In this document: one piece after another, positions 16,104 to 25,696 of the stretch | Position numbering within the stretch: position 1 is the stretch's first letter | Layout: every line of letters begins with the position of its first letter | Assembly (NCBI GenBank): GCA_017882445.1 | Contig: JADGPK010000006.1 | Coordinates: forward strand, 1-64,000 | Reading direction: 5' to 3' | DNA: 64,000 nt | Source of the DNA: Solirubrobacteraceae bacterium | Lineage (GTDB): Bacteria > Actinomycetota > Thermoleophilia > Solirubrobacterales > Solirubrobacteraceae | Notes under the pieces: generated by a model | Database searches by the model: none | Seen by the model: only the letters and a program-made list of their open reading frames with translations | What the model was told of the DNA's origin: nothing | Translations under genes and position numbers: made by a program

Positions 16104-16532
16104 TCACGCCGGTCTCTGCACACTCGTGGCCACCGCAACGAACACGCCGATCACCAACGCCTTCAGCGGCTCGGTACGCAGCAGCTTCGTCCCCCTCGGG
16201 AACAGCTTCGAGACGAACGGCTCGGCCGCCTCACGGACCTGGGGGATCTCCACCTGGATCTCCCCCTCAGCGGTCTGCACCCTCCTTGTACGACCGCCGT
16301 TGCGCAACCCCCGCTGCGCCTCCGGCCGGCGCTCATAGCGCGCCCTGCCGAGCCACGCATCGAACTCATCCTCAACAGCCCGCTGGATGATCAACCGCGC
16401 CCCGAGCTTCGCAAGCTCCGAGAGCGCATCCCGCGGGTTCTGGCCAACCCCCACAGCCAACAACTGGTCAATCTGGTCTTCGATCTCCGCCGACGGCGAT
16501 ACGGTACGTCTCACGGCGTAGGCCGCCTTCAT
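16104..16532 (-). pseudogene. IS256-family (Mutator-type) transposase, N-terminal fragment
   Basis: The 142-residue frame carries the N-terminal region of a Mutator/IS256 transposase: LGRARYERRPEAQ, RNGGRTRRVQTAEGEIQVE, then FPRGTKLLRTEPLKALVIG. After FV the family sequence stops and unrelated residues follow. About two thirds of the protein, including all DDE catalytic residues, is missing. The break lies where the IS21 remnant begins, so one insertion may have destroyed the other. A matching terminal repeat lies upstream at 16582-16613. Confidence 0.75.
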
Positions 16533-16581
16533 CGTCTTTGCCGGACATGAGGGAACCTACGCCGTCACCTCGACAGCACCA

Positions 16582-16613
16582 GGGTCTATTTACAGCAGTT
16601 ACGGGACGCGACC
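16582..16613. repeat. probable IS256-type terminal repeat
   Basis: The segment starting GGGTCTATTTACAGCAGTTA and ending ACGCGACCC resembles the outer ends of Mutator-type elements. It lies about 50-80 bp upstream of the truncated transposase. The opposite end is not found in this window. Confidence 0.4.
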
Positions 16614-16957
16614 CATCTCCAACATCGCTGTCGCTCTGGACGATCTGGGAGCGCCGGCGCCGACGGCGCCCAGACTCCTGCTTCGCCCCGGCGGAAGCGA
16701 GCGTCTGGCGCGTCGGAGCACGGACGAGTGAGGGCTCTCGCTTGCCAGCAAGAGCAGTCGCCCAGCGCCGAGGACTGTCCTCACCGATGACCCTTCCGAG
16801 TACCACTGCTCCGTGATCCGGCTCGGGAAGCGCGCGCCGCACCCGCGGCGTTGGGAAGCGTTCCGACGGGTCAGCTCCCGGGATGCGTTAGGCCAAGCCA
16901 ACCGGCGCTGCACCCATAGCGCGCCGATCTATGAGCCGCGGTCTGTTCTTGGTCTGT
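16614..16957. other. gene-free island stretch
   Basis: No frame here looks like a real gene on either strand. The open frames have random composition and no ribosome binding sites. It lies between the IS256 remnant and the 3' end of the large c-di-GMP gene, and is probably decayed mobile DNA. Confidence 0.45.
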
Positions 16958-19900
16958 TCAGGACGTCGGCAAGGGGCGTTTCGGTTTCCGGCCGTTCAGA
17001 GCCGGATGGCGGGTCGTGCGAGCGGGCCGTCGCTGTGGCTGCGTGGTGATCGGTGGTTCCGCGTATGGGAGCAGCCAGTTTGGTTGGTCCTGGAGCAGCG
17101 CGGTGAGCATGCCGGGTGCCATGGGCTTCGCGAAGTAGAAGCCCTGGGCGATGTCACAGCCGAGTGCCTGCAGTCGATTGGCCTGCTCCTGCGTCTCGAC
17201 GCCCTCGGCGATCACCTGTTTGCCGAGCGCCTGGACCCCGTGGATGATGGCGGCGGCGAGGACTTCGGCCTGCGGCATGTCGAAGATGTTCCTGATCAGC
17301 GATTGGTCGATCTTGACGCTGTCAAACGGTAGTTCGGCAAGGTAGCTCAGCGAGCTGTAGCCCGTACCAAAGTCGTCTAGCGACAGGCGCACGCCGAGAT
17401 CCCCGAGCGATGCGAGAGTGTTCCGCGACTCGTCAAGCTGTTCGATCAGCACGCTCTCGGTCATCTCGAGCGTGAGGAAGCCCGGTGCGATGCCCTCCCC
17501 AGCGATCACGTCGCGTACGAGCCTCGCCACCGCGTCGGGCTCGACGAGTTGCCTTGTTGAGACGTTGACGGCGATACCAGCGAAGTCCGGATGGTCCTGC
17601 CAGGCGGCACACTCGCGCGCTGCTCGGCGCATCACCTGCTCTCCGAGCTGGTGAATCAGGCCGCTGTCCTCTGCGACCGGGATGAACTCCACGGGCGATA
17701 CCGGCCCCCAGTCGGGGTGTCGCCAGCGGGCGAGCGCCTCGGCGCCGACGATCTGGCCACTGCGCAGGGACACCAAGGGTTGATAGTCGACGTAGACTTG
17801 GTCCTCGGCGGCGAGCGCGGCGCGGAGAGCAGACTCGGTTCGAACGCGGCCGAGGACACGCGCGCGGATCTCTTCGTCGAACAGCTCAACTCGACCACCG
17901 CCGGCCGTCTTGGCGTGGTTCATGGCCGAGTCGGCGTCGCGGAGGACGTCGGCGCCGCTGGACTTGCCGGTATTGAGGGCGATGCCGATGCTCGCGCTCA
18001 GCATATGACCATCGCCGTTGAGTACAAGCGGTTTCTCCACCGCGGCCATCAGCTGGTCGGCAATGCGAGTGGCGGTCACTTTGGAGGGAAGCTGCTCGCA
18101 TAGCACCGCGAACTCGTCGCCGTCGAGGCGCGCGAGCGTGTCGCTCGGGCGGATCTCGCTCGCAAGCCGCATGGCTACCAGGCGCAACAGCTCATCCCCC
18201 CCCTCGTGGCCGAGGCTGTCGTTGACCAGCTTGAAACGGTCAAGATCGATGAAGAAGACAGCCAGCGGTTGACTGCGTCGACCGTTGCTAGCCAGCGCAT
18301 GCTCAACGCGGTCGAGGAACAGCGTCCGGTTGGGCAGCCCCGTAAGCCCGTCGTGAAGCAAATCGTGACGGATCTGCTCCTGTGCATTGTGGCTCCTGAT
18401 GGCGTCGGCCAGGACATTTGCGAGCGAATCCAGGAACGGCACGCAATCCGCGGGAGCTGCTCCAGGCTGCATGTAGTGGACCGAAAGGACTCCATGCGGA
18501 GAGTCGCGCTCGCCGACGGGCACACCGACGCTGCTGCGCACACCACGGGCCACCAGTTCGCTTGAACGCACGACCCCCGGCACCTGCTCCCAGTCCTCGA
18601 CGACAAACGGCTCTTGTGAGCGCATCGCGCAGAGCAGCCCTGAAGCCGGCGAGTCGCCCGATATGCGCGCACCCCTCCGCGCGTCGGACCAGCCCACCGT
18701 CGCCGTGATGACGAAGTCAAGAGTGTCGGGGCACCATTCGGACAGCTCGGCGCAGTCGACCGACAAGACCCGCGCGGTAACATCCATCGCGCGGCCGAAC
18801 AGCTCATCCAAGGAAGCCCCTAGCAGCGCAAGTCGGCCAATGTCGGCAACCTCCCGCTGGCCGTCGAAATAGCGCCCGGCGGCCGCTTCAGCCTCACGGC
18901 GTGCGCTGATGTCTACCGAGACGACGACGTACATTTTCGGTCCAATCCCGTCGCCGGGCGGCACGGGGCGCATGCGAGAGCTAACGGGGAACACCCGTCC
19001 ATCCTTGTCGCACACGTCGGACTCAACCTCGATCGTCTCGCCGGTGAGCACGGTGGGGCGATGCATCAGCGCTGCCTCGCGGCCCTCTGCAGGCACCACG
19101 AGGTCCATCAGCACGCGGCCCATCGCCTCCTCGGCCGTATAGCCGTAAAGGCGCTGTGCGCCCTCACTCCAGTAGCACACCACAGCGTGCTCGCCCGAGA
19201 AGTCGAGGAACATCACGGCCCCGTCGACCTCGTCGAGCAACTCCGCCTGCAACGCGAGCTGTTCATGCGCGCGCATTGCCGACGTCACGTCCCGGGTGAT
19301 GCTCGACGCGCCGATCACCCGGCCGACCGGGTCATGGATCGGCGAGACCGACAGAGAGACAATCACGACGGACCCGTCCTTGCACACCCGCTCAGTCTGA
19401 TAGCGCTCGACCTTCCCGCCCGCCAGCGCACGGCCCAGAACCGACTGCTCCTCACCGCGACGCGCAGGCGGGAACAACATCCTGACCGGCTGACCGGTCG
19501 CTTCAGCCCGCGTGTATCCGTACAACCGCTCAGCCGCCGGATTCCAGACATTGATCACCCCGTCGCAATCCGCGCCGATAATGGCATCCTGCGAGGACTC
19601 GACGATCGCCGCCAATCGCTCGTCGCCTTCCACGATGCGGCGCTTGAAAGCCCTGATGAGCAGCGTGGACGCACAGAGCGCACCCGTCGCGACCAGCAGG
19701 ACATCGAAGTCCCGACCTGACGGTTGCGGCCAAGCGGGTTCACCGGGGGAGCGAGAAAACCACAGCGCCAGCGCGTAGATACCCACCATCCATCCGATCT
19801 GCACCATCGTCCGAAAGCCGGACAAGAACCAGACCGTGGGGCCTGCGGCGACCACGTACAGCAGGGCAAATGCGATTGCGGTATCTCCGCCATAGAGCGT

Positions 19901-20287
19901 GTAGCCGCCGAGCAAGATCGTGCTGATCAATGCGACCGGCGTCAACCACCGTGACGAGATGCGAACCGGTGTACACAGCAGCGTCGCCGCGAAGACAGCC
20001 GCGACAAGCGCAACGATGATCATCCCCCGCTGATCCACTGCACCGACCGACGGCAGCAGCAGCCACACAAGGGCCATACCGGCGCCCACGAGCTGAAGGT
20101 AGGCGATCGCACGCATCAGCAAGATCGCGTCGCTCCGCTGCGACCCTGACGCAGTCGCAGCCGAGAGCCGGGTTCGGCTGTTCTTCACCAGCAGCTTCAG
20201 GCGCGCCGGACTACGCATCACGTCCGCCCGGCGAAGAGCAAGACGCCTACCGCCCACGATCCCGATCCTCCGGGGATAGCTCCGCAT
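16958..20287 (-). CDS. membrane PAS-PAS-GAF-GGDEF-EAL c-di-GMP protein
   Basis: This large signalling protein (up to 1109 residues) should control cyclic di-GMP. Order: membrane region (about 60-220, six or so helices), PAS (about 225-345), PAS (about 350-470), GAF (about 485-640), GGDEF (about 650-810), EAL (about 825-1080). The GGDEF motif reads LDGDEF, with the first Gly replaced by Asp, so cyclase activity is uncertain. The EAL domain has EALARWRHP and DDFGTGYSSL, so phosphodiesterase activity is likely. A Pro/Arg-rich tail follows. The ATG at 20287 lacks a clear ribosome binding site; an ATG at 20218 (MRSPARLKLL) is an alternative. The gene ends beside IS remnants and lies inside the tRNA-Gly island. 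Confidence 0.88.
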   Translation of the reverse strand: MRSYPRRIGIVGGRRLALRRADVMRSPARLKLLVKNSRTRLSAATASGSQRSDAILLMRAIAYLQLVGAGMALVWLLLPSVGAVDQRGMIIVALVAAVFAATLLCTPVRISSRWLTPVALISTILLGGYTLYGGDTAIAFALLYVVAAGPTVWFLSGFRTMVQIGWMVGIYALALWFSRSPGEPAWPQPSGRDFDVLLVATGALCASTLLIRAFKRRIVEGDERLAAIVESSQDAIIGADCDGVINVWNPAAERLYGYTRAEATGQPVRMLFPPARRGEEQSVLGRALAGGKVERYQTERVCKDGSVVIVSLSVSPIHDPVGRVIGASSITRDVTSAMRAHEQLALQAELLDEVDGAVMFLDFSGEHAVVCYWSEGAQRLYGYTAEEAMGRVLMDLVVPAEGREAALMHRPTVLTGETIEVESDVCDKDGRVFPVSSRMRPVPPGDGIGPKMYVVVSVDISARREAEAAAGRYFDGQREVADIGRLALLGASLDELFGRAMDVTARVLSVDCAELSEWCPDTLDFVITATVGWSDARRGARISGDSPASGLLCAMRSQEPFVVEDWEQVPGVVRSSELVARGVRSSVGVPVGERDSPHGVLSVHYMQPGAAPADCVPFLDSLANVLADAIRSHNAQEQIRHDLLHDGLTGLPNRTLFLDRVEHALASNGRRSQPLAVFFIDLDRFKLVNDSLGHEGGDELLRLVAMRLASEIRPSDTLARLDGDEFAVLCEQLPSKVTATRIADQLMAAVEKPLVLNGDGHMLSASIGIALNTGKSSGADVLRDADSAMNHAKTAGGGRVELFDEEIRARVLGRVRTESALRAALAAEDQVYVDYQPLVSLRSGQIVGAEALARWRHPDWGPVSPVEFIPVAEDSGLIHQLGEQVMRRAARECAAWQDHPDFAGIAVNVSTRQLVEPDAVARLVRDVIAGEGIAPGFLTLEMTESVLIEQLDESRNTLASLGDLGVRLSLDDFGTGYSSLSYLAELPFDSVKIDQSLIRNIFDMPQAEVLAAAIIHGVQALGKQVIAEGVETQEQANRLQALGCDIAQGFYFAKPMAPGMLTALLQDQPNWLLPYAEPPITTQPQRRPARTTRHPALNGRKPKRPLPTS

Positions 20288-20727
20288 CCGAACTCATCGA
20301 CCCCGCGGGCGTACTGCTTGAACGTAACCGATTCGATCAGCGCCCGCATCGAACTCAACGCTGCGTTTCGCGCGGGTTCCGATAGCGCAGCGCCCGAATT
20401 AATGGGCTGGCCGTTCGGACGAGCACTGGGCGTAACCACCGACCCTCGTCGCGCTAGTGCATTGCGCGACCCGCGACAGCGTCGCCCCCGCCAAGGCTTC
20501 CGTCCCACCGTGATGAGGCGGCCGGATTCGACTTGAACACCGGACGAAGAAGCGGTGGAGATCAACGCGGTGGTGTAGGGCCGGCTCGAAGTGCAGCGGA
20601 CGCCCGGCAGTGCCCAGCACTTCGTGTGCCGCACGCGACTACCGGGCCGGATCAGTCGCTAGAAGTTGTGCTCTGACAGGCCGCTATCCGCGGCTGGCGT
20701 CGCTGAGCGACACGCCTGCTCACCGAT
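20288..20727. other. gene-free island stretch
   Basis: This stretch holds the promoter region of the PAS-GGDEF-EAL gene and otherwise nothing I can support. One minus-strand frame of 138 codons overlaps it (20218-20634), but it has shadow-like composition (Arg/Ser-rich) and runs into the 5' end of the large gene. Confidence 0.45.
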
Positions 20728-21473
20728 GAGGCTGTTTCACAAAGGTTGCGGCGGAGATGTGCGCGGGCGTTCGTGGTGCGTTTCGCGCCGTCAGCAGGCT
20801 TGGTGGTCTGCGGCACAGGGCAGCGGGTCGACCCGGAGTGACCTTCCGGGTCCTCTCAGGCCCCGGCGGCTGCTATCTGGTGCCTGTGGAGCTTCAGCAG
20901 GTTGTGGGTGGCGGTGATTAGGCGCCATTCCGAGCGTGCAGCGGATCTTCCTCGGCGTTGAAAGCGATCGATGCGACGGTTGAACTTCGTGTGTCCGAAC
21001 ACCGGCTCGATCATCGCCTGGCGTTTTCGGTAGAGCGCACCTCCGAGCTCGGTGGAGAGCACGCGGCGCATGTGCGCATAGGCGCCGCCATCCCATCCCG
21101 GACGAGAGCCTTTGCGCTTGCCGGCGTCGGGTGGGATAAGCACCTGGATCCCGTGGTTGATGACGTTCTCCATCTGCTCCTTGTGCCAGTAGCCGGCGTC
21201 GGCGAGCAGCACCCCCGGCGTCTCACTCACACCGGCGTCCTCAAGCTCGCTGCGGGCGGCGTCGACGATCGGCTCGAGATGCCCGAAGTCTGGTGAGTCG
21301 ACCGTGACCTCGGCGGCGATCACGAACCACGCCAGATGGTTCTCCGGCAGCCACTCGCGCAGCGACGGCGACATCAACAGCAACTGCTCACGGTCACACT
21401 CGATGAAGTTCTGAGCCATGCCCAGAAGTGTCTTAACGGCGGCGGACGGACCGGGGGTTTGCGAAACAGCCTC
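20728..21473. mobile_element. internally deleted IS1182-type element with both ends intact
   Basis: The element is 746 bp and bounded by 16-bp inverted repeats with one mismatch. GAGGCTGTTTCACAAA is at 20728-20743, and the complement of GAGGCTGTTTCGCAAA is at 21458-21473. It contains a single shortened transposase frame. Full IS1182 elements are about twice this length. No target-site duplication is obvious at the borders. Confidence 0.7.
20856..21419 (-). pseudogene. IS1182 transposase with in-frame internal deletion
   Basis: The frame starts with the IS1182 N-terminus (MAQNFIECDREQLLLMSPSL, then WLPENHLAWFVI). It then jumps directly to the C-terminal part (TVDSPDFGHLEPIVD, LADAGYWHKEQM, MIEPVFGHTKFNRRIDRFQ). 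About 250 residues of the middle, including the first catalytic Asp, are missing without loss of frame. The second Asp (LADAGYW) and the Glu (MIEPVFG) remain. The start is the ATG at 21419; a longer frame reads out through the inverted repeat. The protein cannot be an active transposase. Confidence 0.75.
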
Positions 21474-21636
21474 CACGCCAAGCAGCAGCGTGCCGGCTGG
21501 GGTGCGCGGCCCGCAAGTCGACGGTATTGCCTCTGGACGCCCTTTCGAGCCCCGAGCTTGTGCCCGAATCTGTGCCCCAACAGCGTCGGATAGCGTCGTC
21601 TAGCGTCGTGGCGATCCGGTGCCCAACAGCACGAAA

Positions 21637-21664
21637 CCCCCGGAAGCTCTAGGGGTTCCGGGGG
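21637..21664. terminator. strong hairpin beside the right attachment repeat
   Basis: A perfect 9-bp stem, CCCCCGGAA (21637-21645) and TTCCGGGGG (21656-21664), encloses a ten-base loop. It lies 22 bp from the right tRNA repeat. It could terminate transcription or be part of the integrase arm/recombination region. Confidence 0.5.
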
Positions 21665-21686
21665 CTCTCGCTCTAGTGGCGTCAGT

Positions 21687-21725
21687 CTTGGGAAGCTTGC
21701 GCTCTACCAACTGAGCTACCGCCGC
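21687..21725. repeat. right attachment repeat: orphan 5' half of tRNA-Gly
   Basis: This segment is identical over 39 bp to 12929-12967. No T arm or 3' acceptor strand follows it on the minus strand, so it cannot give a tRNA. It keeps the native upstream flank (to the right), so any transcript from that promoter would contain a half-tRNA running into the island end. Confidence 0.9.
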
Positions 21726-21734
21726 GCAGGTGCA

Positions 21735-21740
21735 GATACT
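21735..21740 (-). promoter_or_regulatory. candidate -10 box of the original tRNA-Gly promoter
   Basis: Read on the minus strand, TAGTAT lies 10-15 bases before the first tRNA base of the orphan copy, a fitting position for a tRNA promoter. No good -35 hexamer is seen. The corresponding position before the intact tRNA copy (12968-13000) has a different sequence. Confidence 0.4.
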
Positions 21741-21762
21741 ACGCGGCCGCCGTCTAGTCTTG

Positions 21763-22317
21763 ATGCCCGTGAGACGCCGCGCCCTGCCGATCCTCGCCAC
21801 GCTGGCCGGCGCATGCCTGATCGCGCTGCTGATCTACGGCGTCACGGCACAGTCGGTCAACCGCTCGCTCGACGAGCTCGTGGCGCGCGGACGGCATCCC
21901 AGCGCTCCTGAAGCCGCCCGGTCGCTGCCGGTTCTCGGCGGCCACGGCGAGAGCTCGCTGGTCTCGCTCAAGGGCAGGGTCGTCGTGTTGAACTTCTGGG
22001 CCTCGTGGTGCGAGCCCTGCCAGGTCGAGGCCCCGCTGCTCGAGCGTTTCCAGCGCCGCCTGGAACGCCACGGCGGCACGGTGCTCGGCGTCACCTACCT
22101 CGACGCATCGCCCGACTCGCAGAGCTTCGTGCGACGCTATCACCTGACCTACCCCAACCTGCGCGACAACGTCGGGACTTTCGCGCACGCCTACGGCACC
22201 AACCAGCTGCCCGAGAGCTTCACCGTCGACCGCCAGGGGCGGATCGTGGCGCTCTCCAGAGGTGAGATCGGAGAACCATTCCTGAAGAACGCCGTCGCGC
22301 TCGCGGAACGCTCGTGA
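21763..22317 (+). CDS. TlpA/ResA-type thiol-disulfide oxidoreductase
   Basis: This is a membrane-anchored thioredoxin-fold protein of about 184 residues, acting outside the membrane to reduce apocytochrome c thiols. The N-terminal anchor is at about residues 7-27. The active site is NFWASWCEPCQVEAP (C-x-x-C), and the cis-Pro segment is QLPESFTVDRQG. It overlaps the ccmH gene in GTGA, which supports the cytochrome c maturation role. The ATG at 21763 and the GTG at 21769 are both possible. The gene begins just outside the right island end and is divergent from the orphan half-tRNA. Confidence 0.88.
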   Translation: MPVRRRALPILATLAGACLIALLIYGVTAQSVNRSLDELVARGRHPSAPEAARSLPVLGGHGESSLVSLKGRVVVLNFWASWCEPCQVEAPLLERFQRRLERHGGTVLGVTYLDASPDSQSFVRRYHLTYPNLRDNVGTFAHAYGTNQLPESFTVDRQGRIVALSRGEIGEPFLKNAVALAERS

Positions 22318-22808
22318 GACGCTCCGCCGCGCTATCGCGACTCGTTGCGCTCGGCCTGCTCGTGGCCTTGGGCGCGATCGGCGCGCCCGCCGCGCCGGCG
22401 GCTGCGTCGGGCGCCGCTCCGCGCACCACCCTGCCGACGATCGAGCGCCAGGTCATGTGCGTGACCTGCAAAATCCCGTTGAACGTCGCGCAGTCCACGC
22501 AGGCGGACCGCGAGCGGGCGTTCATTCAGGGTCTGATCAACCAGGGCGAGGACGAAGCGGAAATCAAGCAGGCGCTCGTCGGCCAGTACGGCCCGGCCGT
22601 GCTCGGGCTTCCAGGCGCGCACGGCTTCGACCTGGCCGCCTATCTCGTTCCCCTCGCCGCCCTGCTCGCCGTGCTGGGCCTGCTCGCCGTACTCCTTCCC
22701 CGCTGGCGGCGCAGCGCCCGGGCTCAGGCTCTCAGCGCTGCGCCTGAGAGCCGCCTTGGCGCCGCGGACGCCGCCAGGCTCGAGTCCGATCTGTCCCGGT
22801 TCGACTGA
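22314..22808 (+). CDS. ccmH: cytochrome c maturation protein CcmH
   Basis: CcmH is a thiol protein that keeps the heme-binding cysteines of apocytochrome c reduced. The 164-residue product has a signal sequence or anchor (residues 1-32), the redox motif MCVTCKIPL (Cys49 and Cys52), a three-helix bundle with INQGEDEAEIKQALVGQYGP, and a second membrane helix (about 104-124) followed by a basic tail. The GTG start overlaps the preceding stop. CcmF, CcmE and the heme exporter are not in this window. The gene converges on argS with only 8 bp between. Confidence 0.9.
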   Translation: MRRSAALSRLVALGLLVALGAIGAPAAPAAASGAAPRTTLPTIERQVMCVTCKIPLNVAQSTQADRERAFIQGLINQGEDEAEIKQALVGQYGPAVLGLPGAHGFDLAAYLVPLAALLAVLGLLAVLLPRWRRSARAQALSAAPESRLGAADAARLESDLSRFD

Positions 22809-22816
22809 GCGTCCGC

Positions 22817-24505
<1,689 letters not shown>

Positions 24506-24538
24506 GGGTCTGGGTCCGGCGATTGCGATACTAGCTGC

Positions 24539-24856
24539 GTGAACGACCAAGACCCAGGCGCCGAGCGCCACATAAACATCCATCTCTCCCCCGAGATCAT
24601 GGGGGGCGTATACGCCAACTTTGCGAACGTCAGCCATTCCGACTACGAGTTCACCGTCACCTTCGCGCGCGTCGACCACGAGGTCGAGTCCGAAGAGGTT
24701 CCAGGCGTCGTCGTCTCGCGCGTTAACCTCTCGCCGCGTTTCATGCGCGAGTTGATCGACGCGATGGAGGACAACTACTCCAAGTGGCGGACCCGCGAGG
24801 GCATCAAGAACCTGCCCGAGTACGGCGGGACCGAGACGGATCCCGAGGCGGAATAG
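24539..24856 (+). CDS. DUF3467 family protein
   Basis: This is a small cytoplasmic protein of 105 residues. The core (INIHLSPEIMGGVYANFANV, then SDYEFTVTFARV, then VSRVNLSPRFMRELIDAM) matches the DUF3467 family, which has no established function. It starts with the GTG at 24539, 33 bp from the divergent argS start. The C-terminal 20 residues are acidic. Confidence 0.8.
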   Translation: MNDQDPGAERHINIHLSPEIMGGVYANFANVSHSDYEFTVTFARVDHEVESEEVPGVVVSRVNLSPRFMRELIDAMEDNYSKWRTREGIKNLPEYGGTETDPEAE

Positions 24857-24964
24857 GAACCGCCCGCCGGCGCTCGTCCTATGGGCACGAGGGCCTGGCT
24901 GTGCGCTTGCAGTGGGATGAGCCGTGCAACGCCCGCAGAATAGGGGTGTTCGTACCCTGCAACA

Positions 24965-25696
24965 ATGAAGGTCGCCGTCATCTCTGACATCCATGCCAAC
25001 CGGCACGCTTTCGAGGCGACGCTCGACGCGGTCGCAGCCAGCGAAGCGTCCGAGCTGTGGTGCCTCGGCGACCTCGTCGGATACGGGGCCGAGCCCGACG
25101 CATGCGTGGAGCTGGCGCGCGAGCACGCCGCGGTCTGCCTCGCCGGCAACCACGATCTCGCCGTCGCCGGTGAGATACCGCTGGACGAGTTCTCCCTCGG
25201 CGCCAGCGTCGCCGCGCAATGGACCCGGGAGGTGATGACGAGCGAGAACCTCACGTTCCTTCAGGGCCTCAAGCCCCAGGGGCAGGAGGCGTCGGTGGGT
25301 CTCTACCACGCCAGCCCCCGCGACCCGGTGTGGGAGTACGTCCTCTCGACCCTGCTCGCCGAACTGTGCCTGGACGCCCAGGATGACCGCATCTGCCTGA
25401 TCGGCCACTCGCACGTGGCGCTCTCGTTCGTACGCCACGAGGGCGCCCTCGCGACGGGCGAGCCGCGGCGCGACGGGGTGCAGTTGGACGTGGCCGAGGG
25501 CGAGTGGCTGCTCAATCCCGGGAGCGTCGGGCAGCCGCGCGATGGCGACCCGCGCGCGTCCTGGCTGCTGCTCGACCTCGACGGTATGGTCGCCTCCTTC
25601 CACCGCGCCGACTACGACGTCGCGGGCGCCGCAGCGGCGATCCGCGCTGCGCGCCTGCCGGACTCGCTCGCCGAGCGGCTGGAGTACGGTCAGTGA
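24965..25696 (+). CDS. YfcE/MJ0936-type metallophosphoesterase
   Basis: This 243-residue calcineurin-like phosphoesterase has all metal-binding motifs: SDIHAN at residues 7-12, GDLVGYG, GNHD and GHSH, with a closing NPGSVGQPRDGDPRAS. These proteins hydrolyse phosphodiesters or phosphomonoesters with two metal ions; the substrate is unknown. The stop overlaps the GTG of the next gene (GTGA). It is therefore probably co-expressed with the lipoprotein and kinase genes, perhaps as a phosphatase partner; that link is inference. Confidence 0.88.
   Translation: MKVAVISDIHANRHAFEATLDAVAASEASELWCLGDLVGYGAEPDACVELAREHAAVCLAGNHDLAVAGEIPLDEFSLGASVAAQWTREVMTSENLTFLQGLKPQGQEASVGLYHASPRDPVWEYVLSTLLAELCLDAQDDRICLIGHSHVALSFVRHEGALATGEPRRDGVQLDVAEGEWLLNPGSVGQPRDGDPRASWLLLDLDGMVASFHRADYDVAGAAAAIRAARLPDSLAERLEYGQ

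Larger units (their letters stand above)
12929..21725. mobile_element. degraded integrated genomic island at tRNA-Gly
   Basis: The island is about 8.8 kb and bounded by exact 39-bp repeats derived from tRNA-Gly. A truncated tyrosine integrase gene lies next to the left end. Inside are small ORFs, two c-di-GMP-turnover proteins and remnants of at least three insertion sequences. The integrase has lost its N-terminal half and first catalytic Arg, and the transposases are all incomplete, so the island looks immobile. The chromosomal left flank supplies the 3' half of the tRNA and the island supplies the 5' half; the original 5' half is stranded on the right. Confidence 0.85.

Noticed and set aside
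16468..16842. A minus-strand frame joining the IS256 fragment upstream
   Set aside because: It is in a different frame from the transposase, crosses the probable terminal repeat and has no transposase motifs.
20218..20634. A 138-codon minus-strand frame upstream of the PAS-GGDEF-EAL gene
   Set aside because: It overlaps the 5' end of that gene in another frame, is Arg/Ser-rich and has no family features.
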